A stretch of 41,488 bases of DNA, from assembly GCA_945877125.1 (NCBI GenBank), contig CAMCQT010000031.1, positions 1 to 41,488 on the forward strand, read 5' to 3'. The notes below the pieces were generated by a model, which was given only the letters and a program-made list of their open reading frames with translations, was not told the DNA's origin and did no database searches. Source of the DNA: Candidatus Brevifilum fermentans. GTDB taxonomy: Bacteria; Chloroflexota; Anaerolineae; Anaerolineales; Villigracilaceae. Of this stretch, positions 8,049 through 15,833 are shown piece after piece (within the stretch, counting starts at the first letter, position 1; each line of letters begins with the position of its first letter). Position numbers and translations under genes: made by a program.

Positions 8049-8699
8049 ATGAGCGCAGAGGAAGCTATTTTCCAAATTGCAGAAGAAGTTTCAACTTGTA
8101 CAAAGTGCGTACTTCATGAATCGCGCAAGAAATCAGTGCCAGGTGACGGCCCTGCCGATGCGGAGATCATGTTCATCGGCGAAGGTCCGGGCTTTCATGA
8201 GAACGAGCAGGGGCATCCGTTTGTGGGCGCGTCGGGAAAGTTTTTAGACCAATTACTGGCGCAGGCGGGTGTGACGCGCGCCGATGTGTTTATTGCCAAT
8301 GTAGTCAAATGCCGTCCGCCGGGGAACCGTGATCCGCTGCCTGATGAATTGGCTGTTTGCGACTCATATTTGGAAGCACAGATTCAGGCTATAAATCCAA
8401 GTATTATTGTGACGCTTGGGCGTTTTTCGATGAACAAGTTTTTTCCGGGAGCAAAAATCAGCACGGTGCATGGACAAATGCAAAAGGTCGGCGAGCGATT
8501 CGTCATTCCCATGTTCCACCCGGCGGCGGCGCTGCATCAAGCGGCGCTGAAGCCGTCCATTTTAGGCGATTTCGCAAAGCTGCCAGATCAATTAAATGCT
8601 GCGCGCGTTGCGCTGGGGAAACCCATCATTGTTCAAAAAGTTAAAAAGAAAGTGGAAGAAATTCCTGACGATAGTCCACAGCAATTGAATTTATTTTAA
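8049..8699 (+). CDS. Uracil-DNA glycosylase, family 4 (Fe-S)
   Basis: A 216-residue family 4 uracil-DNA glycosylase. The [4Fe-4S] ligands are visible as CTKC at residues 17-20, then Cys in VVKCRPPGNRDP near 87 and Cys in LAVCDSYL 16 residues later. The catalytic motif is GEGPGFHENEQGHPF and the C-terminal motif is MFHPAAALH near 156. It removes uracil from DNA. GGAGG just upstream fixes the ATG at 8049. A TTG 24 bases earlier is in frame but lacks a site. The C-terminal end QQLNLF is PIP-box-like, which is often seen in this family. It closes the tsaE operon. Confidence 0.93.
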   Translation: MSAEEAIFQIAEEVSTCTKCVLHESRKKSVPGDGPADAEIMFIGEGPGFHENEQGHPFVGASGKFLDQLLAQAGVTRADVFIANVVKCRPPGNRDPLPDELAVCDSYLEAQIQAINPSIIVTLGRFSMNKFFPGAKISTVHGQMQKVGERFVIPMFHPAAALHQAALKPSILGDFAKLPDQLNAARVALGKPIIVQKVKKKVEEIPDDSPQQLNLF

Positions 8700-8738
8700 T
8701 GAAACTCAGATTCAGATATGCCTGGGAAAAGGAGAAAA

Positions 8739-10061
8739 ATGTCTACAAAAGAAATCCTTGTTAAGAAATTGAAAGATAAAACTGCAAAAATTGCGATTCT
8801 TGGATTGGGGTATGTGGGGCTGCCCCTGGCTGTTGTATTTGGCGAAGCCGGTTTTCAGGTAATCGGGGTTGACCCTGACAAGCGCAAGATCGACTCGCTG
8901 GCAGAGGGGAAGTCTTATATCCCTGATGTGAAGACCGAATCCGTTGCTAAATTAATGAAGAGCGGGCATTTCACAGCGACGACAGATTTTTCTGTGCTGA
9001 AAGAAATGGACGCTGTCAGTATTTGTGTGCCAACTCCGCTGCGTCAGACTGGCGACCCGGACATGTCCTTCATTATTTCAGCCACTGAACAACTGGCAAA
9101 ATATATGCACAAAGGCATGGTGGTTGTTTTGGAATCGACCACATACCCGGGAACTACGCGTGAATTGCTTTTGCCAAAACTTGGCACTGAGCATAATCTT
9201 AACGTAGGCGAGGACTGGTTTCTAGCATTCTCCCCTGAACGCGTAGACCCAGGCCGCGAAGATTACACCACGATCAACACGCCTAAAGTTTTAGGTGGAA
9301 TTACCGAGAGCTGCGGCGAAGTGGCAACTGCCTGGTATGAGGGCGCGATCAAGACCGTGCATCGTGTTTCCACTGCTGAGGCAGCGGAAATGTCCAAACT
9401 GCTTGAGAATACCTTCCGCATGATTAACATTGGTTTGGTTAATGAGTTAGCCATCATGTGCGAACGCCTTGGTGTGGATGTGTGGGAAGTGATCGATGCC
9501 GCCGCGAGTAAGCCGTTCGGCTTTATGAAATTCACCCCCGGGCCTGGTCTGGGCGGACATTGCATCCCGATTGATCCGCTATATCTCTCGTGGAAGATGA
9601 AGTCCTTCAATTACAATGCGCGTTTCATCGAGTTGGCGTCTGAGATCAACACGAACATGCCGCGTTACGTGGTGTCGAGAATTCTCGAAGCCATGAATGA
9701 TCGTGGTATGCATCTCAAAGGCTCAAAGGTGCTCGTGCTTGGCGTGGCTTATAAGCCAGATATTGACGATGTGCGCGAATCCCCGGCGATGGATGTAATT
9801 GGACTTATGCGAAACAAGGGCGCAATTGTGGAATACCATGATCCGTATATTCCACATATCCATCACGAGTATGACGGCTGGCGAATGGACAGTGTTAAGG
9901 ATATGATGAAGTCTGTTAAGGAAGCGGATGCGGTGATTATCGTTACCAATCATAAGGAATATGATTACAACGCGATCATAGAATCTGCAAAGTTTGTTTT
10001 TGACTCCCGCAATGCCACAGGCAAGGTTGGGAAGAATAGCGAAAAGGTCGAACGACTTTAG
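8739..10061 (+). CDS. wbpA: Nucleotide-sugar (UDP-GlcNAc-type) 6-dehydrogenase
   Basis: A 440-residue NAD-dependent UDP-sugar dehydrogenase. The Rossmann motif is LGLGYVGLPLAVVFGEAG near residue 24 and the catalytic Cys is in PGPGLGGHCIPIDPLYLSWK near 274. This PIDPLYLSWK version is typical of WbpA-type UDP-N-acetylglucosamine 6-dehydrogenases more than of UDP-glucose dehydrogenases. It would produce UDP-GlcNAcA in the cytoplasm. The products of the WbpB/D/E-like genes at 26.9-29.6 kb would then use it. AAAGGAGAAAA directly before the ATG at 8739 decides the start; an ATG at 8718 is in frame but has no comparable site. Substrate is inferred from motif and context. Confidence 0.88.
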   Translation: MSTKEILVKKLKDKTAKIAILGLGYVGLPLAVVFGEAGFQVIGVDPDKRKIDSLAEGKSYIPDVKTESVAKLMKSGHFTATTDFSVLKEMDAVSICVPTPLRQTGDPDMSFIISATEQLAKYMHKGMVVVLESTTYPGTTRELLLPKLGTEHNLNVGEDWFLAFSPERVDPGREDYTTINTPKVLGGITESCGEVATAWYEGAIKTVHRVSTAEAAEMSKLLENTFRMINIGLVNELAIMCERLGVDVWEVIDAAASKPFGFMKFTPGPGLGGHCIPIDPLYLSWKMKSFNYNARFIELASEINTNMPRYVVSRILEAMNDRGMHLKGSKVLVLGVAYKPDIDDVRESPAMDVIGLMRNKGAIVEYHDPYIPHIHHEYDGWRMDSVKDMMKSVKEADAVIIVTNHKEYDYNAIIESAKFVFDSRNATGKVGKNSEKVERL

Positions 10062-10096
10062 ATGTCATTGCGAGGGCGTCCTCCTCGCAATGACAT
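10062..10096. repeat. Palindrome, family C (TGTCATTGCGAGG type), copy 1
   Basis: Perfect 14-bp arms ATGTCATTGCGAGG and its complement flank a 7-base loop. The element abuts the stop codon of the sugar dehydrogenase directly. Its right end is followed at once by the GGAAGGA ribosome site of the epimerase gene. The family is widespread in bacterial genomes. A longer version is embedded inside the flippase gene at 11882-11974. Confidence 0.9.
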
Positions 10097-10108
10097 GGAA
10101 GGATAAAT

Positions 10109-11089
10109 ATGGCACATTATTTAGTAACTGGCGCGGCTGGTTTTATTGGTTCAAGAACTTCCACCATGCTGATCGAGCAGGGACATACCGTCGTTGGCAT
10201 TGACAATATGAACGATGCGTACGATCCACGCATGAAGGAATATCGTCTGAAAAAACTTCAGGCGTTGAATGGGTTCGAGTTTGTCCGCGACGATATTTCA
10301 GACAAGGGCATTCTCCATCGTCAATCGGCGATCATGAATCGTCAATTTGATGGCGTGATCAATCTCGCGGCGCGCGCGGGTGTCCGTTTCAGCGTGGAAA
10401 ACCCCTGGGTATTTTTAGAATCAAATGTCATGGGTACGTTGAACATGCTCGAAGTTTGCCGTCAGTTTGGATGCAAGAAATTCATCCTCGCGTCCACATC
10501 CAGTATTTACGGCGAGAATCCCGAATACCCGACGCCTGAAACGGCTTCAAGCAGTGAGCCGATGCAACCCTATGCCGCCAGCAAAAAAGGCGCCGAGGCG
10601 CTGGCGCATTCCTATCATCACCTGTTCGATATTGACGTGACCGTCGTGCGCTATTTCACGGTCTACGGACCCGCTGGCCGTCCCGACCTGGCCATCTTCC
10701 GCTTCGTCAAGTGGATCATGGAAGGCGAGCCGATCCGCATCAACGGCGACGGGAATCAATCGCGCGGCTTTACCTACGTGGATGACATTGCCCGCGGAAC
10801 GATTGCCGCGCTCAAGCCGCTTGGCTACGAGGTCATCAACCTCGGCGGACATGAGGTGGTTTCGATCAACGGTCTTGTTGAGTTGGTTGAGGATTTGACT
10901 GGCAAAAAAGCCAATGTTCAATACGGTCCGCCCAATCTTGCAGACATGTTCATGAACCAAGCCAACGTGACCAAAGCCCGCGAAATGCTCGGCTGGAATC
11001 CACAGGTCAACTTGCGCGAGGGGATTGGCAACTTGATCGAATGGTACAAAGCAGAACGAAGTTGGGCGAAGGATATACTGACGCCGTAG
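10109..11089 (+). CDS. SDR epimerase, UDP-glucuronate 4-epimerase-like
   Basis: A 326-residue extended short-chain dehydrogenase. It has the NAD motif GAAGFIGS (7-14), DNMNDAYDPRMKEYRLKKL near 34 (the UDP-glucuronate 4-epimerase sub-type), STSSIYG near 130, the YAASK catalytic pair near 154, and RYFTVYGPAGRPDLA near 185. It would interconvert a UDP-uronate with its C4 epimer. Because it follows a UDP-GlcNAc-type dehydrogenase, UDP-GlcNAcA to UDP-GalNAcA is a reasonable alternative. GGAAGGA is 5 nt before the ATG. Around residues 70-79 the DNA carries a short direct repeat (ATCGTCAAT twice), giving HRQSAIMNRQF. Confidence 0.87.
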   Translation: MAHYLVTGAAGFIGSRTSTMLIEQGHTVVGIDNMNDAYDPRMKEYRLKKLQALNGFEFVRDDISDKGILHRQSAIMNRQFDGVINLAARAGVRFSVENPWVFLESNVMGTLNMLEVCRQFGCKKFILASTSSIYGENPEYPTPETASSSEPMQPYAASKKGAEALAHSYHHLFDIDVTVVRYFTVYGPAGRPDLAIFRFVKWIMEGEPIRINGDGNQSRGFTYVDDIARGTIAALKPLGYEVINLGGHEVVSINGLVELVEDLTGKKANVQYGPPNLADMFMNQANVTKAREMLGWNPQVNLREGIGNLIEWYKAERSWAKDILTP

Positions 11090-11098
11090 GGCTAATCA

Positions 11099-11159
11099 AC
11101 CGCAGATGAACACAGATAAAAAGGATTTTTTATCTGTGTTCATCTCTTTTATCTGTGGT
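11099..11159. repeat. Nested palindrome, CACAGATGAACACAGAT type
   Basis: An inner stem of 19-bp perfect arms (11104-11122 and 11127-11145) has loop GGAT. It is flanked by outer bases ACCGC and the tail ATCTGTGGT, which restate part of the arm. It starts 10 nt after the epimerase stop and may serve as a terminator-like stem. A related sequence forms the core of the element at 41336-41485. Confidence 0.85.
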
Positions 11160-11166
11160 GAATAAA

Positions 11167-11202
11167 TAAACGCTCTGGCAGACATGCTGGAGCGTTTATA
11201 AT
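11167..11202 (+). promoter_or_regulatory. Promoter with operator-like inverted repeat before flippase
   Basis: TATAAT (11197-11202) ends 7 nt before the flippase ATG, again predicting a leaderless mRNA. A 9-bp inverted repeat, TAAACGCTC (11167-11175) and GAGCGTTTA (11190-11198), spans the -35 to -10 interval and runs into the -10 box. It could be a repressor site or simply another dispersed repeat. No Shine-Dalgarno is present. Confidence 0.45.
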
Positions 11203-11209
11203 TCCACCC

Positions 11210-12619
11210 ATGTCCCTTCTCTCAAAATTCAAAGACGACCCGTTGCTCGGCAAGGTGATTCGCTCCAGCGGGGCATTGTTTAGCGGCAACACCATCAGCC
11301 TGGGGTTGAGTGTGGTGCAGAGCATCCTCGCCGCGCGTTTGCTTGGACCCGCTGGCTTTGGACTGGTCGCCATCATCACCAGTTACGCCACCACCGTGAA
11401 CGGCTTTTTATCCTTCCGCATGAGTGAGTTGGTTGTGCGTTACGGCGGCGAGTATCTCGAAAAGGATGAAAAAGAAAAAACTGCCGCCTTGGTCAAGGCG
11501 GCGTCTTTAAGCGAAGCGACAGTTTCCTTGTTTGCATTTTTGGTCGTCGCGGCAACTGCCACGCTTGCTTCTCTGTATATTGCCAAGACTCCCAACACCG
11601 CCATGCTTTTCATTATTTACAGTCTCGGCTTGCTGGCGAACTTCAACACCGAAACATCCACGGGCGTTTTGCAGATGTTGGGGAAAATCAAATATCAAGG
11701 CGCGATCAATCTTGTCCAAAGTCTGCTCACGGCGGGATTAATAACCTTCGCGTTTTTCACAAAAGGGGATATTCAATTTGTTCTGTACGCCTATCTTGCG
11801 GGCAAAGTTGTTTTAGGATTTGGCATTTTCTCCACTGCGTTTTTTCAACTGACAAAAAAACTTGGAAGTGGTTGGTGGAATATGTCATTGCGAGGAGCGT
11901 ACTTCGCGACGAAGCAATCTCGTTCTGAGGCGGGGATTGCTTCGGGCGAAAGGCAAGAGCGCCCTCGCAATGACGAAGGACGCAACGACATGGACTTCCG
12001 TGAACTCTTCAAATTTGCATTTAGCTCCAACCTCAGCGCAACCGCCATTCTTGTTTTTCGTGAAAGTGAAATTCTCTGGGTGGGATATTTTCTCACCAGT
12101 GAGGCGGCGGGATATTACAAAGCCGCGTATGCCATTGTCAGCTTGCTTTCGGTGCCAGCCAATCCGTTTATTCTCACAACTTATCCTGAGATCAATAAAT
12201 TGGTCGTGCAGAAATCTTGGGCGCGTTTAAAGGATTTTCTCAAAAAGATCACAACCGTTGCCGCCGTGTATAACCTTGCACTTGCCGCCGTATTTGTCAT
12301 CTTTGGCAAGTGGCTGCTCACCATTTATGGCGAGCCATACGCCGCCGCATATCCCGCGTTGATCGCGCTGCTGGTTGGCTTTACCTTCAATTACACTCTC
12401 TTTTGGAATCGTCCGCTGTTGCTTTCGCTTGGCTTGCCAGAGTTTCCGCTCAAAGCCACTGTCGTTGCGGGCGTTGCAAAACTTGCGCTGGCGTTTCCGC
12501 TTGTGCCGCGTTTCGGATACGTCGCCGAAGCCGCGCTTTTGTCGCTTTATTACATCACGTCGGTGGGCGCAATTGTGTGGCGCGGGGTGAAAGAGATAAG
12601 GGCAAAGGATGAATTATGA
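11210..12619 (+). CDS. wzx: Oligosaccharide flippase (Wzx/PST type) with repeat-derived insert
   Basis: A 469-residue membrane protein with about 12 hydrophobic spans, of the polysaccharide transporter (MOP) superfamily. The N-terminal segment (ALFSGNTISLGLSVVQSILA, then RLLGPAGFGLVAI) is typical of Wzx-like lipid-linked oligosaccharide flippases. It would move undecaprenyl-PP-linked repeat units across the membrane. Residues about 225-255 (from NMSLRGAYFATKQS to RPRNDEG) are hydrophilic, atypical for the family, and are encoded by a family C palindrome inserted in frame between two halves of the transporter. The frame stays open through it, so the protein may tolerate the cytoplasmic loop. 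The start is set by the -10 box 7 nt upstream. Confidence 0.85.
   Translation: MSLLSKFKDDPLLGKVIRSSGALFSGNTISLGLSVVQSILAARLLGPAGFGLVAIITSYATTVNGFLSFRMSELVVRYGGEYLEKDEKEKTAALVKAASLSEATVSLFAFLVVAATATLASLYIAKTPNTAMLFIIYSLGLLANFNTETSTGVLQMLGKIKYQGAINLVQSLLTAGLITFAFFTKGDIQFVLYAYLAGKVVLGFGIFSTAFFQLTKKLGSGWWNMSLRGAYFATKQSRSEAGIASGERQERPRNDEGRNDMDFRELFKFAFSSNLSATAILVFRESEILWVGYFLTSEAAGYYKAAYAIVSLLSVPANPFILTTYPEINKLVVQKSWARLKDFLKKITTVAAVYNLALAAVFVIFGKWLLTIYGEPYAAAYPALIALLVGFTFNYTLFWNRPLLLSLGLPEFPLKATVVAGVAKLALAFPLVPRFGYVAEAALLSLYYITSVGAIVWRGVKEIRAKDEL
11882..11974. repeat. Family C palindrome inside flippase coding sequence
   Basis: This 93-bp element has outer arms ATGTCATTGCGAGG and CCTCGCAATGAC and an inner GAAGCAATC/GATTGCTTC pair. 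It is exactly 31 codons long and is read in frame. The translation (MSLRGAYFATKQS...RPRND) is the one this dispersed repeat gives elsewhere when read in this frame, so the protein insert comes from the repeat. Confidence 0.85.
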
Positions 12620-12629
12620 AGGATGAAGG

Positions 12630-13805
12630 ATGAAGATTGCTGTTATTACTAATTCACGAATTCCGTCGTTAACTGCCAATTCGATTCAGGCGATGAAGGT
12701 GACTCAGGCTTTGATGCAACTGGGGCATGAGATTCGGATGTTTGCGCCCGCTGAAACTGAACCTGCGACTCCTGACTCTCTGCTGACTCATTACGGTCTG
12801 CGCATCGTGCCCGACCTCAAACTGATTCCATCCATTAGGCTGTTCAAACGCCTCGACTTTGTGGTTCTCGCCCAGAATGCCGCCGAGAAATTTGGCGCGG
12901 ATTTAATCTACACATGGCTTCCGCAGTCTGCTGTGTTTGCCTTGATGCGCAAAGACCCTGTCGTACTTGAAATGCACGCGGATGTGGCTGGAAATGGCGC
13001 GTGGTGGCTGCGTCAATTTTGGAAGAGACCCGGACGCAAGTTGATGACGGTCACAGTCTCAGCGTTGAGAAAGGCTTTAGAACGCTCGACCAACCTCCAG
13101 TTTGCGGATGATGCGCTGCTCGTCGCGCCGAACGGCGTCGAGTTGGAAAAATATGACGGGTTGCCGAATCCAGCCGAAGCAAGACATCAACTTAATTTGC
13201 CTGAAGGGTTAACAGTTGGATTCACAGGTCACATCTACCCTGGGCGCGGCGCGGACTTGTTGTTTGAACTCGCGAAGCAAATGCCGCAGGTGAACTTTTT
13301 GTGGGTGGGCGGCACGCCTGAGTTGGTGGATTTTTGGCGCGGCAGGTTGACCGATGCCAAAATGACCAACGTGACGATGACGGGCTTCGTGAAGCATGAA
13401 GTTATTCCGCTCTATCAAGCCGCGTCAGATGTGCTGCTGATGCCGTACAGCCGCTCGATCTCAGCCAGCAGCGGACAGGACATCGCCGAGGTCATCAACC
13501 CGATGAAGATGTTCGAGTACATGGCTTCGGGGCGGGCAATTGTCTCGGCAGACCTGCCTTCGATCCGCGAGGTGTTGAATGAGGGGAATGCGGTGCTTGT
13601 GGAAGCGGGGGATTGGGAAGCGGTAATTGGGTATTGGAGATTGGCGATTGAGTCGCTGCTTGCGGATGAATCACGTAGGCAGGCGTTGGCGTCTCAGGCG
13701 CGCAGGGATGTGGCGCAGTTGACCTGGGTGAAAAGGGAGGAGAGGGTGATGAAGGTTATACAAGACAAAGACCTCCGAGTTCTTTCCCCTACGGGGACAA
13801 TGTAA
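12630..13805 (+). CDS. GT4 glycosyltransferase (intact copy)
   Basis: A 391-residue GT-B glycosyltransferase. The N-domain starts KIAVITNSRIPSLTANSIQA. The C-domain starts TVGFTGHIYPGRGADLLFEL near residue 194. The donor-binding stretch INPMKMFEYMASGRAIVS lies near 290. It probably adds a sugar to the lipid-linked oligosaccharide in the cytoplasm. The gene follows the flippase by 10 nt with GAAGGATGAAGG as ribosome site. The last residues (DLRVLSPTGTM) and the TAA stop are encoded by a family B palindrome, so the native C-terminus has probably been replaced. The 3' half is repeated 1.4 kb downstream as a broken copy. Confidence 0.87.
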   Translation: MKIAVITNSRIPSLTANSIQAMKVTQALMQLGHEIRMFAPAETEPATPDSLLTHYGLRIVPDLKLIPSIRLFKRLDFVVLAQNAAEKFGADLIYTWLPQSAVFALMRKDPVVLEMHADVAGNGAWWLRQFWKRPGRKLMTVTVSALRKALERSTNLQFADDALLVAPNGVELEKYDGLPNPAEARHQLNLPEGLTVGFTGHIYPGRGADLLFELAKQMPQVNFLWVGGTPELVDFWRGRLTDAKMTNVTMTGFVKHEVIPLYQAASDVLLMPYSRSISASSGQDIAEVINPMKMFEYMASGRAIVSADLPSIREVLNEGNAVLVEAGDWEAVIGYWRLAIESLLADESRRQALASQARRDVAQLTWVKREERVMKVIQDKDLRVLSPTGTM

Positions 13806-13822
13806 GAACTCGGAGGTCTGGG
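13179..13822 (+). repeat. Direct repeat ~640 bp, copy 1 (3' half of GT4 gene)
   Basis: This segment matches 14625-15267 closely across the GT4 C-domain and its terminal palindrome. The encoded proteins differ at about 14 of ~174 aligned positions, mostly conservative. Homology starts near GCAAGACATC and stops just after the family B palindrome. The interval between the copies holds only the minus-strand nucleotidyltransferase gene and its flanks. Confidence 0.9.
13769..13819. repeat. Family B palindrome, copy 2, carrying the GT4 stop codon
   Basis: The arms AGACCTCCGAGTTCTT and its complement are the same as at 1110-1142, but enclose a 19-base loop containing CCCCTACGGGG. The TAA stop of the GT4 gene overlaps the right side of the element, so the repeat provides the gene's end. 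Confidence 0.9.
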
Positions 13823-13923
13823 ATGCAAAATGTTTGACGCGAAGTGTGCCGCACGCCCTACGGGGCAGTCCCGCAATGTCATCAGATGTATGCTTTATTA
13901 GCCACCTGCCCGCTTAGCGAGAC

Positions 13924-14571
13924 TTATTTTTTGAAACGCTTGATACGATTTTGAATATCTGAGACAACACCTTTAATTTCTGAAAAATCATTGTCATCTA
14001 CATATTTGGATAACTCGCTTAATAATGAAGGCATGTCAGGCTGGTAATAGTGAAGCAGGGTTGCAATATCATTTTCATAAATACCGACTCTGGCAAAATT
14101 ACCCTGCCGATACAATGAGGGCAGAGCATACAATTTTAACAACAATAAACCTTCCACTGTTGCCAGCGGGATATTGCGGTCAAGAAATCTTTGTACCTTT
14201 GAATATTCTTTATGGACTTTCTTGAAAAGTGGATTTTGAGTAAGCAAAACATCAATTTGCAATTCGTTGTAATTGGCTCGAACAAAGTTTGAATCTTGTT
14301 CTAAAACTTTGAGTTCAGGTAACTTCTCCAGCGATGATAAAGCCATGAGTAAGTCTAAATCTTGAGTGTTTCGTCCTTCAACATAATGAAGGATGGCAAT
14401 TCCCCCGACGAGAACGTAATCAATCTTGCGCTGCTCTAAAACAGTGAAAAAATCTTGAACAGACTGGATTAAAGAATCAGAATTCATCGTGCCACCTAGC
14501 CAATTTTTGACATTGAATACAACGGCATTGCGAATAACATTTCCGATTTGAACGCTACTCTGAATAGTCAT
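13924..14571 (-). CDS. Nucleotidyltransferase-fold protein (AbiEii/MNT-like)
   Basis: A protein of about 215 residues with the polymerase-beta nucleotidyltransferase signature: YVLVGGIAILHYVEGRNTQD then LDLLM, giving GG and D-x-D. LLLLKLYALPSLYRQG and YENDIATLL follow, as seen in AbiEii-like and related unassigned nucleotidyltransferases. It may be a toxin-type or defence-type NTase or a solitary enzyme; no partner antitoxin is visible. The start at 14571 has AGGA 8 nt upstream. An internal ATG at 14487 with AGGTGG 4 nt upstream is an equally good choice and gives 187 residues. The gene is AT-rich and opposite in strand to the glycan genes. It lies exactly between two copies of a GT segment, which marks it as an insertion. 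Confidence 0.8.
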   Translation of the reverse strand: MTIQSSVQIGNVIRNAVVFNVKNWLGGTMNSDSLIQSVQDFFTVLEQRKIDYVLVGGIAILHYVEGRNTQDLDLLMALSSLEKLPELKVLEQDSNFVRANYNELQIDVLLTQNPLFKKVHKEYSKVQRFLDRNIPLATVEGLLLLKLYALPSLYRQGNFARVGIYENDIATLLHYYQPDMPSLLSELSKYVDDNDFSEIKGVVSDIQNRIKRFKK

Positions 14572-14624
14572 TGTGAATTTCCTAAAGCAAGTGTAGCATA
14601 AAACTGGCACTGTTTTGGGGAGAG

Positions 14625-15250
14625 GCAAAACATCAACTTAATTTGCCTGAAGGGCTAACGGTTGGATTCACAGGTCACATCTACCCGGGCGCGGCGCGGA
14701 TTTGTTGTTTGAACTCGCGAAGCAAATGCCACAGGTGAACTTTTTGTGGGTGGGCGGCACGCCTGATTTGGTGGATTTTTGGCGCGGTAAATTGACCGAT
14801 GCCAAAATGACCAACGTGACGATGACGGGGTTTGTGAAGCACGAGATCATCCCGCTCTATCAAGCCGCGTCAGATGTGCTGTTGATGCCGTACAGCCGTT
14901 CGATCTCTGCCAGCAGCGGACAGGACATCGCCGAGGTCATCAACCCGATGAAGATGTTCGAGTACATGGCTTCGGGGCGGGCGATTGTCTCGGCGGACTT
15001 GACCTCGATCCGCGAGGTGTTGAATGAGGGGAATGCGGTGTTTGTAGAAGCTGGGGATTGGGAAACGGTAATTGGGTATTGGAAATTGGAGATTGAGTCT
15101 TTGCTTGCAGATGAGCCGCGCAGGCGGGCGTTGGGGTCTCAGGCGCGCAGGGATGTAACGCAGTTGACTTGGGTGAAGAGGGAGGAGCGGGTGATGAAGG
15201 TTATGCAAAACAAAGACCTCCGAGTTCTTTCCCCTACGGGGACAATGTAA
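14625..15250 (+). pseudogene. Truncated, frameshifted copy of GT4 glycosyltransferase
   Basis: This is the second copy of the 3' half of the GT4 gene. It lacks the entire N-domain. Compared with the intact copy, one T is missing within CTACCC-GGGC near 14686, which breaks the reading frame. Downstream of this, a 182-codon open frame from 14702 still reads through the C-domain to the same palindrome-encoded end (LRVLSPTGTM). Without the acceptor domain it is unlikely to be an active transferase. The many silent and conservative changes suggest it diverged under selection before truncation, for example in a related strain. Confidence 0.88.
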
Positions 15251-15264
15251 GAACTCGGAGGTCT
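15214..15264. repeat. Family B palindrome, copy 3, at end of GT pseudogene
   Basis: Same arms, loop and enclosed TAA as the copy at 13769-13819. It marks the right limit of the duplicated segment; sequence beyond it no longer matches. Confidence 0.9.
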
Positions 15265-15327
15265 GGGGCATAGTGATTTTGACATTCTACCTTACTCACT
15301 GTTATTAATTTCAAATTTGCTTGTCTT

Positions 15328-15810
15328 TCAATTGTTTGGTGGGGGTAGGGGCGGTAAAGGTTTACCTTCTGCTATTAATTTTCCATTATGCTCCTGAATT
15401 ATTTTATCAAGATGCAAATTATCTAAACTTTCCTTGAATTTTTCTGCTGATTGTGCAGCCAAAGAATCGAGCTTTTGTCTAAGATCTTTTATTTCGTGTT
15501 CGTAATGGTCTGCCATTTCACGCAAACGTTTAGCGAGTTCGTGATAAGCCTCAGCCTCTTTTTTAGTTTCCGCAGTTTCTGCTTTTTTATCTGCTTCGGC
15601 TGCTCTTTTTAGTGCATCTTCAGCCTCTTGATGCTTTTTGTCTGAAGATGCGGTAAATATATTTTCAATTAGGTTGTCGATTAAAGGGATAAAAGCGTTA
15701 ATGATTTTTTTCTCAATAACTGGCCAAATATGCTTAATAATCCATGGCCACAAACTCTTGACAAGCCATGTCGTAATCCGTTCCAAGAATTTTGAACTAA
15801 TGTCTGCCAT
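15328..15810 (-). CDS. Coiled-coil protein with Trp-rich amphipathic N-terminus, unknown function
   Basis: I do not recognise this 160-residue protein. Residues about 10-50 are rich in Trp, Ile and Leu (TTWLVKSLWPWIIKHIWPVI), an amphipathic or peripheral membrane segment. Residues 55-125 are an Ala/Glu/Lys-rich coiled coil with EAEDALKRAAEADKKAETAE. The tail is Pro-rich (KPLPPLPPPNN). AGGAG lies 7 nt before the ATG. It is 23 nt downstream of the J-domain/TM2 gene on the same strand, so the two are probably cotranscribed and might be partners. The composition is AT-rich and unlike the glycan genes. Confidence 0.72.
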   Translation of the reverse strand: MADISSKFLERITTWLVKSLWPWIIKHIWPVIEKKIINAFIPLIDNLIENIFTASSDKKHQEAEDALKRAAEADKKAETAETKKEAEAYHELAKRLREMADHYEHEIKDLRQKLDSLAAQSAEKFKESLDNLHLDKIIQEHNGKLIAEGKPLPPLPPPNN

Positions 15811-15833
15811 TTTTTACTCCTTTCGTACTCCAA

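Noticed and set aside
13806-13923. Gap between the GT4 gene and the nucleotidyltransferase gene
   Set aside because: It contains a small CCCTACGGGG-type inverted motif but no terminal inverted repeats or transposase remnant that would define an insertion sequence.
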